Shown here: piece by piece, positions 6,972 through 17,500 of the stretch | How positions within the stretch are numbered: position 1 is the stretch's first letter | Layout: every line of letters begins with the position of its first letter | From: Oscillospiraceae bacterium | Lineage (GTDB): Bacteria > Bacillota > Clostridia > Oscillospirales > Ruminococcaceae | Reading direction: 5' to 3' | NCBI GenBank assembly: GCA_016281125.1 | Contig: JAEEIA010000090.1 | Span: 1 to 33,291, forward strand | Length of the DNA: 33,291 bases | Program-made: the position numbers and the translations under genes | Notes under the pieces: model-generated | Told to the model about the DNA's origin: nothing | Database searches by the model: none | Seen by the model: only the letters and a program-made list of their open reading frames with translations

Positions 6972-8668
6972 AAGGCATTGAATTCATTGATGCGCTCAGT
7001 CAGATTGACCCGGCACTTGCCGACACCTATCTGAACGGCGCACCTGCCGCAGAGCAGAACGTGCCGGCAGCAGAGGCTCCCGGCATCGTATTACAGAAGA
7101 CTGCGAAATCCGCAGCAGAGCATCCGCGCAGACTGAAGCTGCTCTCCGCAGCCGGTGTGCTCGGCAGTGTGGCCGCGTGCGCCGCACTGGCATTCGGGTT
7201 CTGGAAGTTCTCCGCGCCTGAACGGTCTTCGACGGAACAGGTTTCTGAAGTGTCCATGATCTCGCTGGACGCGGACAGCACGGACGATTCCGCTGCCGCC
7301 GTCACGACCGCGGCAGTGACCGAACAAACGACTGCCGCATCCGTTGAGAAAACAGCAGCCAAAACAACTGCCGCGCAGACCGCAGCGAATCCTGCAAAGA
7401 CCACTGCGGCAGGGCAGAAAACGGTCACTTCCGTGATAAATGCCGGTAACGGAAACGCGAACAGCACGCAGGCATCCGGCAGGACGAACAAATCATCTGT
7501 GCAGACAACAGCCAAGCCTGCGCAAACGACCGCAGCGCCGAAGCAGACGACAACAGCACCGCAGCCGCAAAAGCTGATCGTACCGAACTTTATCGGCATG
7601 AGCACAGACCAGATCATAAGTCAATATCTGAATCAGTATATGATCTTCTTTGATGAACCGCGATTCAGTGACGTTGCCGAAAACGCGATCTGCGCACAGG
7701 ATATTCCTGCCGGGACTGAGATTCTGGCAACCGACGTCATCCGCGTGCATCAGTCCCTCGGTCCGGCAACTGCCGCATATTTTCCGGATCTGATCGGAAA
7801 ACAGGAAGACGAAGCACGTCAGATTCTCCAGCAGCTCGGCTTATTTGCCAGCCCGTGGTATACAGGCCGCAGCGATTTGCCGTTCGGAACAGTTGTCGGT
7901 GCGAAACAGGATGACTATAGTCCGACAACGATCAATATTTTTCTGTCGAATGGTCTTGGAAACGAAATACCGGATGTAACAGGCCTAAACTTTTGGGACG
8001 AAGTAACCAGTTTTTACGGATATGACATCTATTTTATGATTACGAAAGTTGAAGCCTCTGATTATCCGGACGGAACCGTTCTGAGCCAATCCGTTGCACC
8101 CGGAACGCCATTTAACAAGCAGTATAGTTTAGCGGGTGACGGTTCTGAGAATGCATTAGACAACCGCCCTGTTGTAAATGTGACGATCTCCGGTTCCGGC
8201 AAGGATATTGAACCGGTCATCATGCCGGATCTGATCGGAGAGGTGGTATCACCCAACGCTCCGTATCATGAGAAGCTGGATGTATTCTATAATGATTATC
8301 CGTATTGGTCAATCGGCTTTGAACTTGACGAAACCTCTGATCAGCCGTACGGTACGATCATCTCGCAGAATCCGGCACCCGGCACACCGGCTTATGCTTA
8401 CAGCCCCGTGACGTTTGTGATTTCCGCTCCGCAGAATCAGTACGTGTCCATGCCGAATCCGGTCGGCATGAGCGTCCGTGAAGCGATCGACATGATCCAG
8501 GCAAAGGGCTGTGTACCGATCATGGTTCCGGAGCCTGAATACGATCCGACTGTTCCGGATTTCACCGTCATCCGTGCTGAACCGGGTGATCTGACGAACA
8601 TTAAGATCGGCAGCGGCATCCGCCTGATTGTATCTATTTCGGATCCGAACCTTGCCGGAACGCCATAA
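6968..8668 (+). CDS. Membrane partner of ECF sigma, with extracellular PASTA repeats
   Basis: 566 aa from the ATG at 6968 that overlaps the sigma stop. It has a short cytoplasmic N-terminus (residues 1-55, FIDALSQIDPALADTYL), similar in pattern to the N-termini of the other two ECF partners and probably the sigma-binding part. A single TM helix is at about 57-81, then a Thr/Ala/Lys-rich low-complexity linker (about 95-200). Four or five PASTA-like repeats follow (about 203-566: VPNFIGMSTDQ, FPDLIGKQEDEA, IPDVTGLNFW, MPDLIGEVV, MPNPVGMSVREA), each with the GTVLSQSVAPGT-type ending. PASTA domains are known to bind peptidoglycan fragments or beta-lactams. I infer a transmembrane anti-sigma/sensor that reports cell-wall state. 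No kinase domain is present. Confidence 0.85.
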   Translation: MKGIEFIDALSQIDPALADTYLNGAPAAEQNVPAAEAPGIVLQKTAKSAAEHPRRLKLLSAAGVLGSVAACAALAFGFWKFSAPERSSTEQVSEVSMISLDADSTDDSAAAVTTAAVTEQTTAASVEKTAAKTTAAQTAANPAKTTAAGQKTVTSVINAGNGNANSTQASGRTNKSSVQTTAKPAQTTAAPKQTTTAPQPQKLIVPNFIGMSTDQIISQYLNQYMIFFDEPRFSDVAENAICAQDIPAGTEILATDVIRVHQSLGPATAAYFPDLIGKQEDEARQILQQLGLFASPWYTGRSDLPFGTVVGAKQDDYSPTTINIFLSNGLGNEIPDVTGLNFWDEVTSFYGYDIYFMITKVEASDYPDGTVLSQSVAPGTPFNKQYSLAGDGSENALDNRPVVNVTISGSGKDIEPVIMPDLIGEVVSPNAPYHEKLDVFYNDYPYWSIGFELDETSDQPYGTIISQNPAPGTPAYAYSPVTFVISAPQNQYVSMPNPVGMSVREAIDMIQAKGCVPIMVPEPEYDPTVPDFTVIRAEPGDLTNIKIGSGIRLIVSISDPNLAGTP

Positions 8669-8671
8669 TCA

Positions 8672-8703
8672 AAAGAGGACACCCGCTGCAGGGTGTCCTC
8701 TTT
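8672..8703. terminator. Bidirectional terminator between convergent genes
   Basis: AAAGAGGACACCC (8672-8684) pairs with GGGTGTCCTCTTT (8691-8703) across a 6-base loop. TTTGTTTT follows on plus and TTTTGATT on minus. It serves the PASTA gene and the zinc-ribbon gene. Confidence 0.92.
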
Positions 8704-8714
8704 GTTTTCCAAAA

Positions 8715-8729
8715 AAGCGATATCTCAGA
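8715..8729 (+). repeat. Dispersed 3'-end repeat, copy 2 (diverged)
   Basis: AAGCGATATCTCAGA, two differences from the consensus AAGCGGTATCTCCGA, 11 bases after the terminator stem. It is followed by CCCATTATGAATCATC, which resembles sequence next to copy 3 near 21755. Confidence 0.5.
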
Positions 8730-8762
8730 GCCCATTATGAATCATCGCGCAGCGATACCTTT

Positions 8763-11138
8763 TCAGCTGAGAAGCCGGTCGAGCAGGCTTTTTTCTGCAA
8801 GCGTTTTGAGGCCGATCAGATTGCTGACATCCGTATCAATCTGATACTGCTTTTTGCCTGCACAGTAATGCAGCGCGCCGTTCTCTCCTTTTTCCCCGCA
8901 GATCACGAGGAACTGCTCCTTGTCAAACGGGACGAAGTCCGTCACGCGCTCCGCGACCGTTTCTGTTTTGCGGTCTGAACGGCGCATCAGCGTCCCGCAG
9001 TATGCCGTGTTCATATCAATGTACATGTTATTCGCAGACGTTTTTTGATCCTGATTCATGATGAAACAAAGCTGCCGGTATTCCGGCTGCTGCTTGGCTC
9101 CCGTGTTCAGCACGCCGGATGCAATCTTCTCATCTCCGCTGTACATATCGCCGTAGGTAACACGGAGCACCTCTGCGGGCTCGTTTTCCAGTTCCAGCGT
9201 CAGAACCGCCGCATCATCATCGGGATCAGAAAGAAGCTCCGTTCTGACCTCCCCGCTGCCGTTCAGCGTGCCGCAGAAAAGCCTGATTTCCGGCACGCCG
9301 TAGCTCCATTCAGGAGCACTGTCATCCGTGTATACCGCATTGCCTTCAACCACCTCTGCGAACAGCCGGGTGCCGTCCTCGGAAATGAACATGGCATTCG
9401 GGGCGGTATCCTCCCCTGTGTCCTGCGGCAGGGTGACGGGAACCTCCTGCGCACGGTAATAAAGGTGCATCGCTCTGTCGTCGCCGTTGTATTCCGGCAG
9501 ACTGATATAAGGAACCCTCGTGTTTGTCTGCATTTCGCTGGAATAAACCGATTGATTTCCGTCCCCTGCAAATTTCGGAAGCGCCTGCGGCTCTCCGTCC
9601 GCTTCCTGATAAAAAACGGTCAGATCCTGCATCGGAGCATACAATGAATACCATTTCGCTGCTCCGTTCTCACTGCTCATCAGCTTCCGCGTTTCCGGAT
9701 CCGGCAGCCATTCCTCCAGTTCCTCGGACTCCGGCGCCTTATATGCGCCGAAATAGCAGCTGCCGTCCGGATAATCCTGCAACAAAATGATCTTGCTGGT
9801 CAGATCCGTGCCGTAGACTGTTTCGGCGGTTCCGCTCAGGAAATCATACCGCCGCAGCTGCGTCACCTGCTCCTCCGGACTGTACGTCGTATAATAAAGA
9901 TACTGCGTGAAATCTCCCCGCATCGGCTTCCAGTCCTCAATCCGCTCCGGAACCAGCTGCTCTGCCGGATTTCCGGGCGTGATGCGGCACAGCACATAAT
10001 CGCTGTTGTGTATCCGTGTCTGAACGGTTTCTCCGCCGTCAGAAAACGTCACCTCGGCAAAGTTGTTCATGCAGTCATAATCCGTATGAATGTATTCGCC
10101 TGACCATTCCCGTTTCTCACGGATATCTTCATAGTCCGGAACGCCGATGTAGTATACACCGGCCAGATCCGGCATTGTCCAGAAACGCTCGACAAACGGC
10201 GCAATGACCTGTGTTTCTCCGTTCTGCGTGCAGCAGAATTCGCCGTCCGGATTGCGGTAATACACCGCACCGTCAGCAACCACATAGGGCAGATTCATCT
10301 GAAAAAGAGGGGTGCTTCCTGCCATATAGGAATTGGCGGATAATCCGTATATCCCGGACAAATAAGAATAGGAAGACGCAGTATAAATGACTCTGTCATT
10401 ATAATCGCCTGAGCGCAGATTGATCCGCGCGACTTCCTCTGCCAGCTCCGGGTGATCTGCGGTACAGTGCATCAGCGCGCAGTCATCTGTGCCGATTGTG
10501 GCAGTCTTCGGGAAATAGAAATCATTTCCGTCCGGCGATACATAGAGCATCTCATTCAGCCGCGGCATATTGCCGTACTGGGTGAACAGGATACGCGTGG
10601 ATTTCAGCGGAAGGAATTCCTCTTTCAGGCAGATTCGGCTGCCGGTCTGCCCGTTCTGGAACCAAAGATCCTGATCCTTCAGATAAAACGTGCCGACCGT
10701 GCTCCGGATAAAGCCCGCCGGTTTTCCGCTCCGGTACGCCCAGAACGCACTGCCGCCCAATGCAGCGGCAGCGGCTGCACCGACAGCCGCGAGCTTCAGC
10801 CCGGTATGGGATCTGCCTTTCTTTGCGTTCCAGTCGTCTGCACCGGACGCCTCTTTTGCACCGTCCGGCGCAGCGGCAAGCGCCTGCTCCAGAACAGCCA
10901 GGCGCGGATCCTCGGCACTTGCGCTGCTTTGCGCGGGAGCCTGCGCATAGATATGCTCCTTTGCGCGTTCCTGCTGCTGCCGGGATATTTCCTGCTGCTG
11001 CGCGGTGATTTTGCGTTCCTGCTCAGCGGCCTTTGCGAACAGGTCGATATGGTCGGATGCATCTGTTTCATGCCCGCAGACCGTGCAGGCATCCGGCACG
11101 ACGGTATATTCCGTGCCGCATTCCGGACATCTGTACAT
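8763..11138 (-). CDS. Zinc-ribbon, single-TM protein with large ectodomain
   Basis: 791 aa. The start at 11138 is chosen because GAGGT lies 7 bases upstream, a good promoter lies just upstream, and the protein opens directly with a zinc ribbon (C4, C7, C18, C21: MYRCPECG...CTVCG). A Gln/Glu-rich probable coiled segment is at about 40-65, one TM helix at about 113-135 (LAAVGAAAAAALGGSAFWAYRSG), then about 650 residues outside. The ectodomain has repeated short strand motifs with aromatic/Asp content (LWFQNG, AVYYRNPDGEF, YLYYTTYSPEE), suggesting a beta-propeller-like or repeat beta fold similar in feel to the ECF partner at 27374. I do not recognise a named family beyond the zinc ribbon. It has no sigma gene beside it, and its function is unknown. 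Confidence 0.85.
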   Translation of the reverse strand: MYRCPECGTEYTVVPDACTVCGHETDASDHIDLFAKAAEQERKITAQQQEISRQQQERAKEHIYAQAPAQSSASAEDPRLAVLEQALAAAPDGAKEASGADDWNAKKGRSHTGLKLAAVGAAAAAALGGSAFWAYRSGKPAGFIRSTVGTFYLKDQDLWFQNGQTGSRICLKEEFLPLKSTRILFTQYGNMPRLNEMLYVSPDGNDFYFPKTATIGTDDCALMHCTADHPELAEEVARINLRSGDYNDRVIYTASSYSYLSGIYGLSANSYMAGSTPLFQMNLPYVVADGAVYYRNPDGEFCCTQNGETQVIAPFVERFWTMPDLAGVYYIGVPDYEDIREKREWSGEYIHTDYDCMNNFAEVTFSDGGETVQTRIHNSDYVLCRITPGNPAEQLVPERIEDWKPMRGDFTQYLYYTTYSPEEQVTQLRRYDFLSGTAETVYGTDLTSKIILLQDYPDGSCYFGAYKAPESEELEEWLPDPETRKLMSSENGAAKWYSLYAPMQDLTVFYQEADGEPQALPKFAGDGNQSVYSSEMQTNTRVPYISLPEYNGDDRAMHLYYRAQEVPVTLPQDTGEDTAPNAMFISEDGTRLFAEVVEGNAVYTDDSAPEWSYGVPEIRLFCGTLNGSGEVRTELLSDPDDDAAVLTLELENEPAEVLRVTYGDMYSGDEKIASGVLNTGAKQQPEYRQLCFIMNQDQKTSANNMYIDMNTAYCGTLMRRSDRKTETVAERVTDFVPFDKEQFLVICGEKGENGALHYCAGKKQYQIDTDVSNLIGLKTLAEKSLLDRLLS

Positions 11139-11187
11139 CGTTGTTACCTCAGTTTTTTGATTGCGGGAAAACACCCGCGGCATCTTC

Positions 11188-11216
11188 ATTATAGCACGAA
11201 AGCCCCGGGATTTCAA
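11188..11216 (-). promoter_or_regulatory. Promoter of the zinc-ribbon protein gene
   Basis: On the minus strand: -35 TTGAAA (11211-11216), 17-base spacer, extended -10 TGCTATAAT (TATAAT at 11188-11193). A small GCGGG/CCCGC hairpin (11163-11178) lies in the leader. Confidence 0.8.
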
Positions 11217-11278
11217 TAGGCAGTGAAACAAAACTCCGCGCCGGTGACAAATCAGCCTGCGTGATGCTTTCCGGATCA

Positions 11279-11370
11279 TCAGACGGCGGCTGCCGGGGAC
11301 TGTTCCCCGCCAAGCACAATTCTGTGCATGGAATCGTCAATGAGTGTCGGATCATGCGTCACCATGCCCG
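11279..11370 (-). pseudogene. 3' remnant of an ABC-transporter ATPase
   Basis: Reading the minus strand from about 11370 to the TGA at 11281-11279 gives GMVTHDPTLIDDSMHRIVLG followed by GEQSPAAAV and stop. The VTHDP core is the H-loop (switch His) of ABC ATPases, and what follows is typical of the C-terminal end of MacB/LolD-like exporters. Everything upstream of the H-loop (Walker A, signature, Walker B) is missing; the preceding residues (FYLFSA) do not fit the family. The breakpoint is about 20 bases from the -35 box of the protease gene, so this is probably the scar of a deletion or replacement. The stretch 11139-11504 otherwise holds only the two divergent promoters. Confidence 0.6.
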
Positions 11371-11389
11371 CTGAAAACAGATAAAATGA

Positions 11390-11418
11390 TTGCATTTTCA
11401 GTATGAACATGCTATAAT
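11390..11418 (+). promoter_or_regulatory. Promoter of the dockerin subtilase gene
   Basis: -35 TTGCAT (11390-11395), 17-base spacer, extended -10 TGCTATAAT (TATAAT 11413-11418). It has the same boxes as the promoter at 6271-6299. The leader is about 80 bases. Confidence 0.75.
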
Positions 11419-11504
11419 GAACTAAAAAAGCATTTCTGTACGGATCAGCTGACATATCACACAGCGATGCGGGCGAAATCCGGCAGATGTTCAGGGGGAA
11501 TAGT

Positions 11505-14500
11505 ATGAAACGAACGCTGAAACTTCTTGCGCTGACAGCAGCAGGTGTACTGCTGTCAAACAGTTTTGAATATCATGTGCCGTTTGTCCGGCCGGATATT
11601 CCGGATCCGGATACACTGCGCGCATTCACGGAAAAAATCGGTCAGGCAGCAGAACCGGCCGTGCCGTTCTGCTCGCTGCGGTATTCGGAAAACGAGCAGC
11701 AGCTTTACCGGGACGGGCAGGCCGTCGGACAGACATACGCAGATTGCAGCGTCCGGAGCGGTTCTCTTGTCATTTCAGCAGACGGGGCGCAATCGCTCAC
11801 ACCGCAGGAGGCAGCAGAGCAGATCGGCTGCGAGGTGACAGAAGAAAACGGGGACATCACGGTCAGCTTTCCGTTTCAGACTGCAAGACTGATCGTCAAA
11901 TCTGCGGAGGAGCCGGAGCTGCACGGCGGCAGACTCCTTGCCGGCGGGTACCGCGATCTGTATGTGGTGCAGTACGGCTCACAGCGGGAGGCATATCAGG
12001 CGTATCAGGCATATCAGCAGGATCCGGATATCTGTTATGCAGACTGCGACAGAATCCTGTCGGCTGCGGAGGTACAGTCCTTCCGGACGGATGCGCAGTC
12101 CGCAGTCTGCGGGACGGCGGAGATCGGCGCGGATGCTTTCTGCGAACGGCTCAGAAACGAAAAAACAGAGCTGCCGGAAATCCGGGTTGCTGTGATTGAT
12201 TCCGGCATTTATGCGGAGCATGCATGGCTGAAAGGCCGTGTGCTGTCAAAGGGCGCAAATCTGTGCAGCGGAATCAGCGCGGATGCCTCCGATGACAACG
12301 GACACGGCACGCACTGCGCCGGTATCATTGCTTCGGGAACGCCCGAGAACGTCATGCTGCTGCCAGTCAAGGTGCTGGACCGTTCCGGATACGGCTCGCT
12401 GCTCTCGATCTACTGCGGCCTGATGTATGCACTGGAACAGAATGCCGATGTCATCAATTTCAGCCTCGGCGGCTACGGAGAATCGCCGCTGCTGGATGAG
12501 GCTGTTGATATGATCGCGGAAGCGGATATTCCGCTTTGCAATGCAGCAGGCAACGATCAGAAAAATGTGAGATATGTGTATCCCGCTTACTCTGAAAAGG
12601 TGATTACGGTTTCGGCGGTTGACCGGGAGCATCATCTCGCGGAATTCAGCAATTACGGATCAACGGTTGATTTTGCAGCGCCCGGCGTGGAAATTGTCAG
12701 CTCCGTGATCGGCTCTCCGACGGCCGTGGACGGGGACAGCGGCACAAGCATGGCAACGCCGTTCGTAACGGCTGCCGTTGCGGATCTGCTCTCTTACGAT
12801 CCCGCGATGACAACGAAACAGATCTACGATAATCTGCGCAGCAATGCGGTTGACCTCGGAGAACCCGGCTTTGACGAGCAGTATGGCTGGGGCGAGATTT
12901 CTCTGCGGGATTTCCATTTTGTCAGTGCGTTTTGCCGTCCCCCGGTCATTCAGCCGTCCGGCGGAAATTACAGGTGGGCCCTGTCCGTCACGCTGGAACC
13001 GGCTCCCGGCGCGGATGAGCAGACGAAAATATATTATACGACAGACGGTTCCGATCCGGATCCGGAAACTGCGCTCTGTTATACAGGCAGTCCGATTGTG
13101 CTGGAGCATTCCGCAAAGCTGAAAGTGGTCGCAGTGAACGGAGATGCGCAGAGCCGGATAGCTTCTGCGGATTACTGCATCAACCGCGAGGAGGTTGCGG
13201 AGCCGTTTGTGATCCGGGACGACGTCCTTCTGGCCTATCAGGGCATCATGAGCGAGCCGGATCTCTCTGCATTAAACGGAGAAGTAACTGCGATCGGTGC
13301 GGAGGCATTTTCGCAATGCACAGGTCTGCGCTCCGTCACGCTGCCGGACAGTATTACGGAGATCGGCGCACATGCATTTTCCGGATGCAGCAAGCTGACA
13401 GACATTTCCGGAAAGCATGTTTCCGTCGTCGGGGAAAGCGCGTTCAGCGGATGCACGGCGCTCCGGTCGGCATCATTTGAACCGCTTGCAGAACTCGGTA
13501 CATCGGCGTTCCGGGATTGCGAAGCACTGCGCACACTGGAAAACGGGTGTTCCGAAGCGCTGACGGTGATCCCGGCAAACGCATTCCGCGGCTGTGCCGG
13601 GCTGACAGATCTCAGTATGCCTTCCGTGACGCAGATCGGGGACTATGCCTTTGCAGACTGCAAAAAGCTCTGCTTCAAAAGCAGTGATGTGTGGGAAAAA
13701 GCAGAACACATCGGCGCACACGCGTTTGAGCATGCGGGACTGACCGGAACGGTTCGCCTGACATCGCTCCGCAGTCTGGGGGCCTATGCGTTTGCGGACA
13801 ATGCAATCGGAGAGATTCTGTTTCCGGACACGCTGACTGCGCTGCCGGAGGGTGTGTGCAAAGAGAATCCGAAGCTGAGAAAGCTCACCGCTGCCGGTGT
13901 GACGTCGCTTGCGCCTTATGCGCTCCAGCAGGCAGACGCAGTTCCGGTTGCGCTGAACATGGATTTCAGCCGGATTACTTCGCTCGGCTGCGAAGCATTG
14001 GACGGCGTGCGGTTTTCGGAGCCGGTTGTGTTCTCAGGGCTGCGCACGTTAGGAGAAGGCGCGCTGGACGGGATCCAGGGGCCGGGCTTCCGGTTCCCCG
14101 CTGTTCTGTCGCTGGATGCGGGTGCGGTGCATCATGCTGAAAATGCTGTTCTGTACTTTGAAAACCTGGTGACGATCCGTTCGGATGCCGTGAAGCAGGT
14201 GCGTGCGCTGGTCGTCGGCGATCAGCTGAAAACCGCGGAGCCCGGTGCCGTTTCGGCTGAAATTCTGGCCGGACCTGCGGAATCCGCGCTGGAACAGTAT
14301 GCGGAACAGGCACATGCGAATTTCAAGGCAACGCCGTGTATCCTGACAAATCAGAAAACACGGAATGTGCGCACCGGCGAAACGGTGCAGCTTCAGGCAT
14401 TGCCGCTGGGCTTCGGGGAGCTGCGTGTCAGGTGGACGGATGAAGCCGGAAATACGCTGCCGGATGGCAGCAACGGTATTTTGCAGACAGAAATTGATTT

Positions 14501-17500
14501 CGCCGGAAACCAGACATACCGCGCCGTTTTGTATCAGGGAGATACAGAAACAGCATCTGCTGATTTTCATGTACACGCCTCCAATGCAGCAGCGTCCGTG
14601 ACGGAGCTCCGGACGGATGAGCTGTATATCACGGATATAAAACGTGCAATCGCCGCCGGAACGGCCGTATCGTCAGACGGATATAACTATCACATCACAT
14701 ACCGTTTCCGCGCAGAGGAGAACAATACATACCGGCTGCTTCTGGCCGGAGCCGGTTCTTATCTGAATATTCTGGATGCAGAGGGCAAACCGGTTCCGTT
14801 TGAGCGGGATACCGGCATCAGCGTGCAGAATGCCGTGCTGATTGCCGAAAAGGGGCGCACGTATCTGATTGATCTGACGGTGCAGTACAGCACGTATCAG
14901 GGAAATTCTCCGGCTTTTGCGCTGCGGCTGACCGACCGGGAGCCGTCTGCGCTGACACCGCTCACGGATTCCGGCACCGAGGTGCTGAACGCAGAACAGT
15001 CTGAATACGTCTGGCAGGGCGTGCCTGTGGTACCGGCAGCAACCGGTCTGCGGCTGAAAAGCACCGGAACGGAGCTGACTGAAAATACGGATTATATCGT
15101 TTACTGCACCGATCATACCGCTGTCGGCTCTGCAATATGCTGGTATTTCGGCATCGGTGATTATTGCGGCTCCGTGAGCTTTTCGTATATGATTACCGGT
15201 GTGCTCCGGGAAGGGAAACCGACGGAAACGGGCAGCGCACTGTACGGTCAGTATTATGATTTTACGCCGGAGGAGGACGGCAACTATCTGATCTGTCCGG
15301 ATTATGCGGATGCGTGGATCGCAGAACAGAAAGCGAAAAACTGCTTTGACGTTCAGAATTGGCATAACAATGTCACAATCGAGGTCTATTCAAAATATCC
15401 GGATGAAACAGATCCTCTGCTGAACCGGGAAGAATCGTTCGATACATTTACCGAAGCATTTACGTATCCGCTCAGAAAGGGTGTGCAGTACCGGATCGCG
15501 CTCACGCTCAGTCCCGAAGCTGTCCGGTCGCAGCTTAGCATCTGTCCGGAGCGCGGCATCACAAGAATCGAAGACTACTATTTCTATTTTGAAGATGAGC
15601 CGGAATATGTGCAGCTGAACGGTGCGGCGTATGAAGGGCACATCATCTGCAAACCTGTCTGTGGCGGACCGGCGCTGACAGAAGGAAAGGATTACACGGT
15701 CACATATATTGCAAATGACCGTGCAGGCGAAATGGCCGCGATCATTCGCGGAATCGGAAATCTGCGCGGCACAACCTTTGCGGAATGTCATCTGATCGGA
15801 CAGATGAAGCAGTCCAAATACGCAGAGGTGCATCAGACCAATGAATATGCAGCTGGGGAATATCAGTTTGTGCCGGATACGTCCGGAACCTATGTCTTTT
15901 ATACGGACTATCCCGGCGAAATACTGGCAGAAGCAGAAAGAACCGGCAGCTATGATCCGGAAAGCCTTGCAGCGGAGCCGCAGACGGAACTGACACTGAT
16001 GACAGGGGAGCATGTGCGCCTGAAATACAACGCACAGCGCAATCCGGGACAGTTCACGGCAATCGAATGCGAGCTGACCGCCGGAGAATCCTACATAATT
16101 GAGGCCGGAAGCAGCGCAATCTCCGATTTTGCAGTATGTGCGGAAAAAGCGGAGCACAGCATCGGGGATGCTGCGGTCAGTTATCAGAAAACCGTCGGCC
16201 GTGACGAGCTCAGTACGAACACCGTCACGGTGACATTCGGGGATACGGTGCTGAAAGCAGGGGAGGATTATACGGTCACGCTGCTGGACGGCGGAAACGG
16301 GCAGTATCTGTACCGGCTGCGAGGCATCGGCAGCTACTGTGGTTCGCTCTATTGTCCGCTCACGGTGACAGGCAAGGCGCAGATCCGGCAGCTGGAACCC
16401 GGTGTCCCGTTTGTGCAGAAGCAGGCATCGGCTGATTACATTTTGAATCTGACGGATACGGCTGTGCTGCGGCTCAGACCTGCCGATCAGTCGGACAAGC
16501 CGTTTTATGCAGTTCTGACCGGCGACGCAGGAACCGATACAGAACGGCAGTTTGATTCGGATATGCAGAACATCACCCTGCCGGCAGGCTCCTATACGAT
16601 GACGCTGGAACAGGAATCCGGGACGGAGCGCAGCTATGTGCTTGACATTCTGGAAACGGCGTTTCCGCTTTCGGAGAGCATTGCAGAGGTGCAGAATACG
16701 ATCTGCACCGGTCAGGCTGTGCAGCCGGCTGTCAGGCTTTCGTTCCGCGACAGAAGATCCGGCGCCGTGACAGAGCTGACAGAAGGCGCGGATTACCGGA
16801 TAGCAGAGCATGATCCGTGGACAGCGCCGGGACAGTATCAGATCCGGCTCACGGGAATCGGAAACTGGTACGGCGATAAGCTGGTCAGCTTCTGCATTCT
16901 TCCGTCTGATCCCGAATCCCTGCCGCTTCTGACAGACGGCAATTACACCGCAGAGATCACCGCACCGGGCGGCACCGTGTTTTACCGCTGGGATCCGAAG
17001 CAGAAACGCTGCATTGTATCTGACGGTATCCGGAACAGAAGATTCAGCTTTTATACCGGTACAGAGCTTGCGGAAGAACACAGCGGCCCCGGTTATCAGT
17101 GCTTCATTCCGGACGCTGTGCAGGAAACATCCTGTGTCGTGGCAGTGTCATTCTGCAATGCATCGGAATCCGGCGGAATCGGGTTCCGGGTAAAATCGGA
17201 TTTCAAAGCGCTGTCCGGCTGTCAGACGGAAATCGCGCAGGCCGTGCCTTACGATCCGGCGGGAAGCATCCCGGCCTATACCGTCAGGGACGGCGAAAGG
17301 GTGCTTCAAGAGGGAACGGATTATGAGGTGCTCTATGTCGGCGGGGAAACGCATTGCGGCGCGGCAAGAATCGTTCTGCGCGGAACCGGGCGATACGTCG
17401 GGGAATGCCGCCTGGATTATGACATTTATCCGGAGAACCCCGACAGCATTCCGGCAGAGGATATTTCTTCTGAAAAAGAGCTTGTGCTGAAAGAAAAAAC

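Noticed and set aside
15390-17081. 563-codon open frame antisense to the protease gene
   Set aside because: It is a shadow of the repetitive, GC-rich protease coding frame, Cys/Arg/His-rich with no domain or ribosome site.
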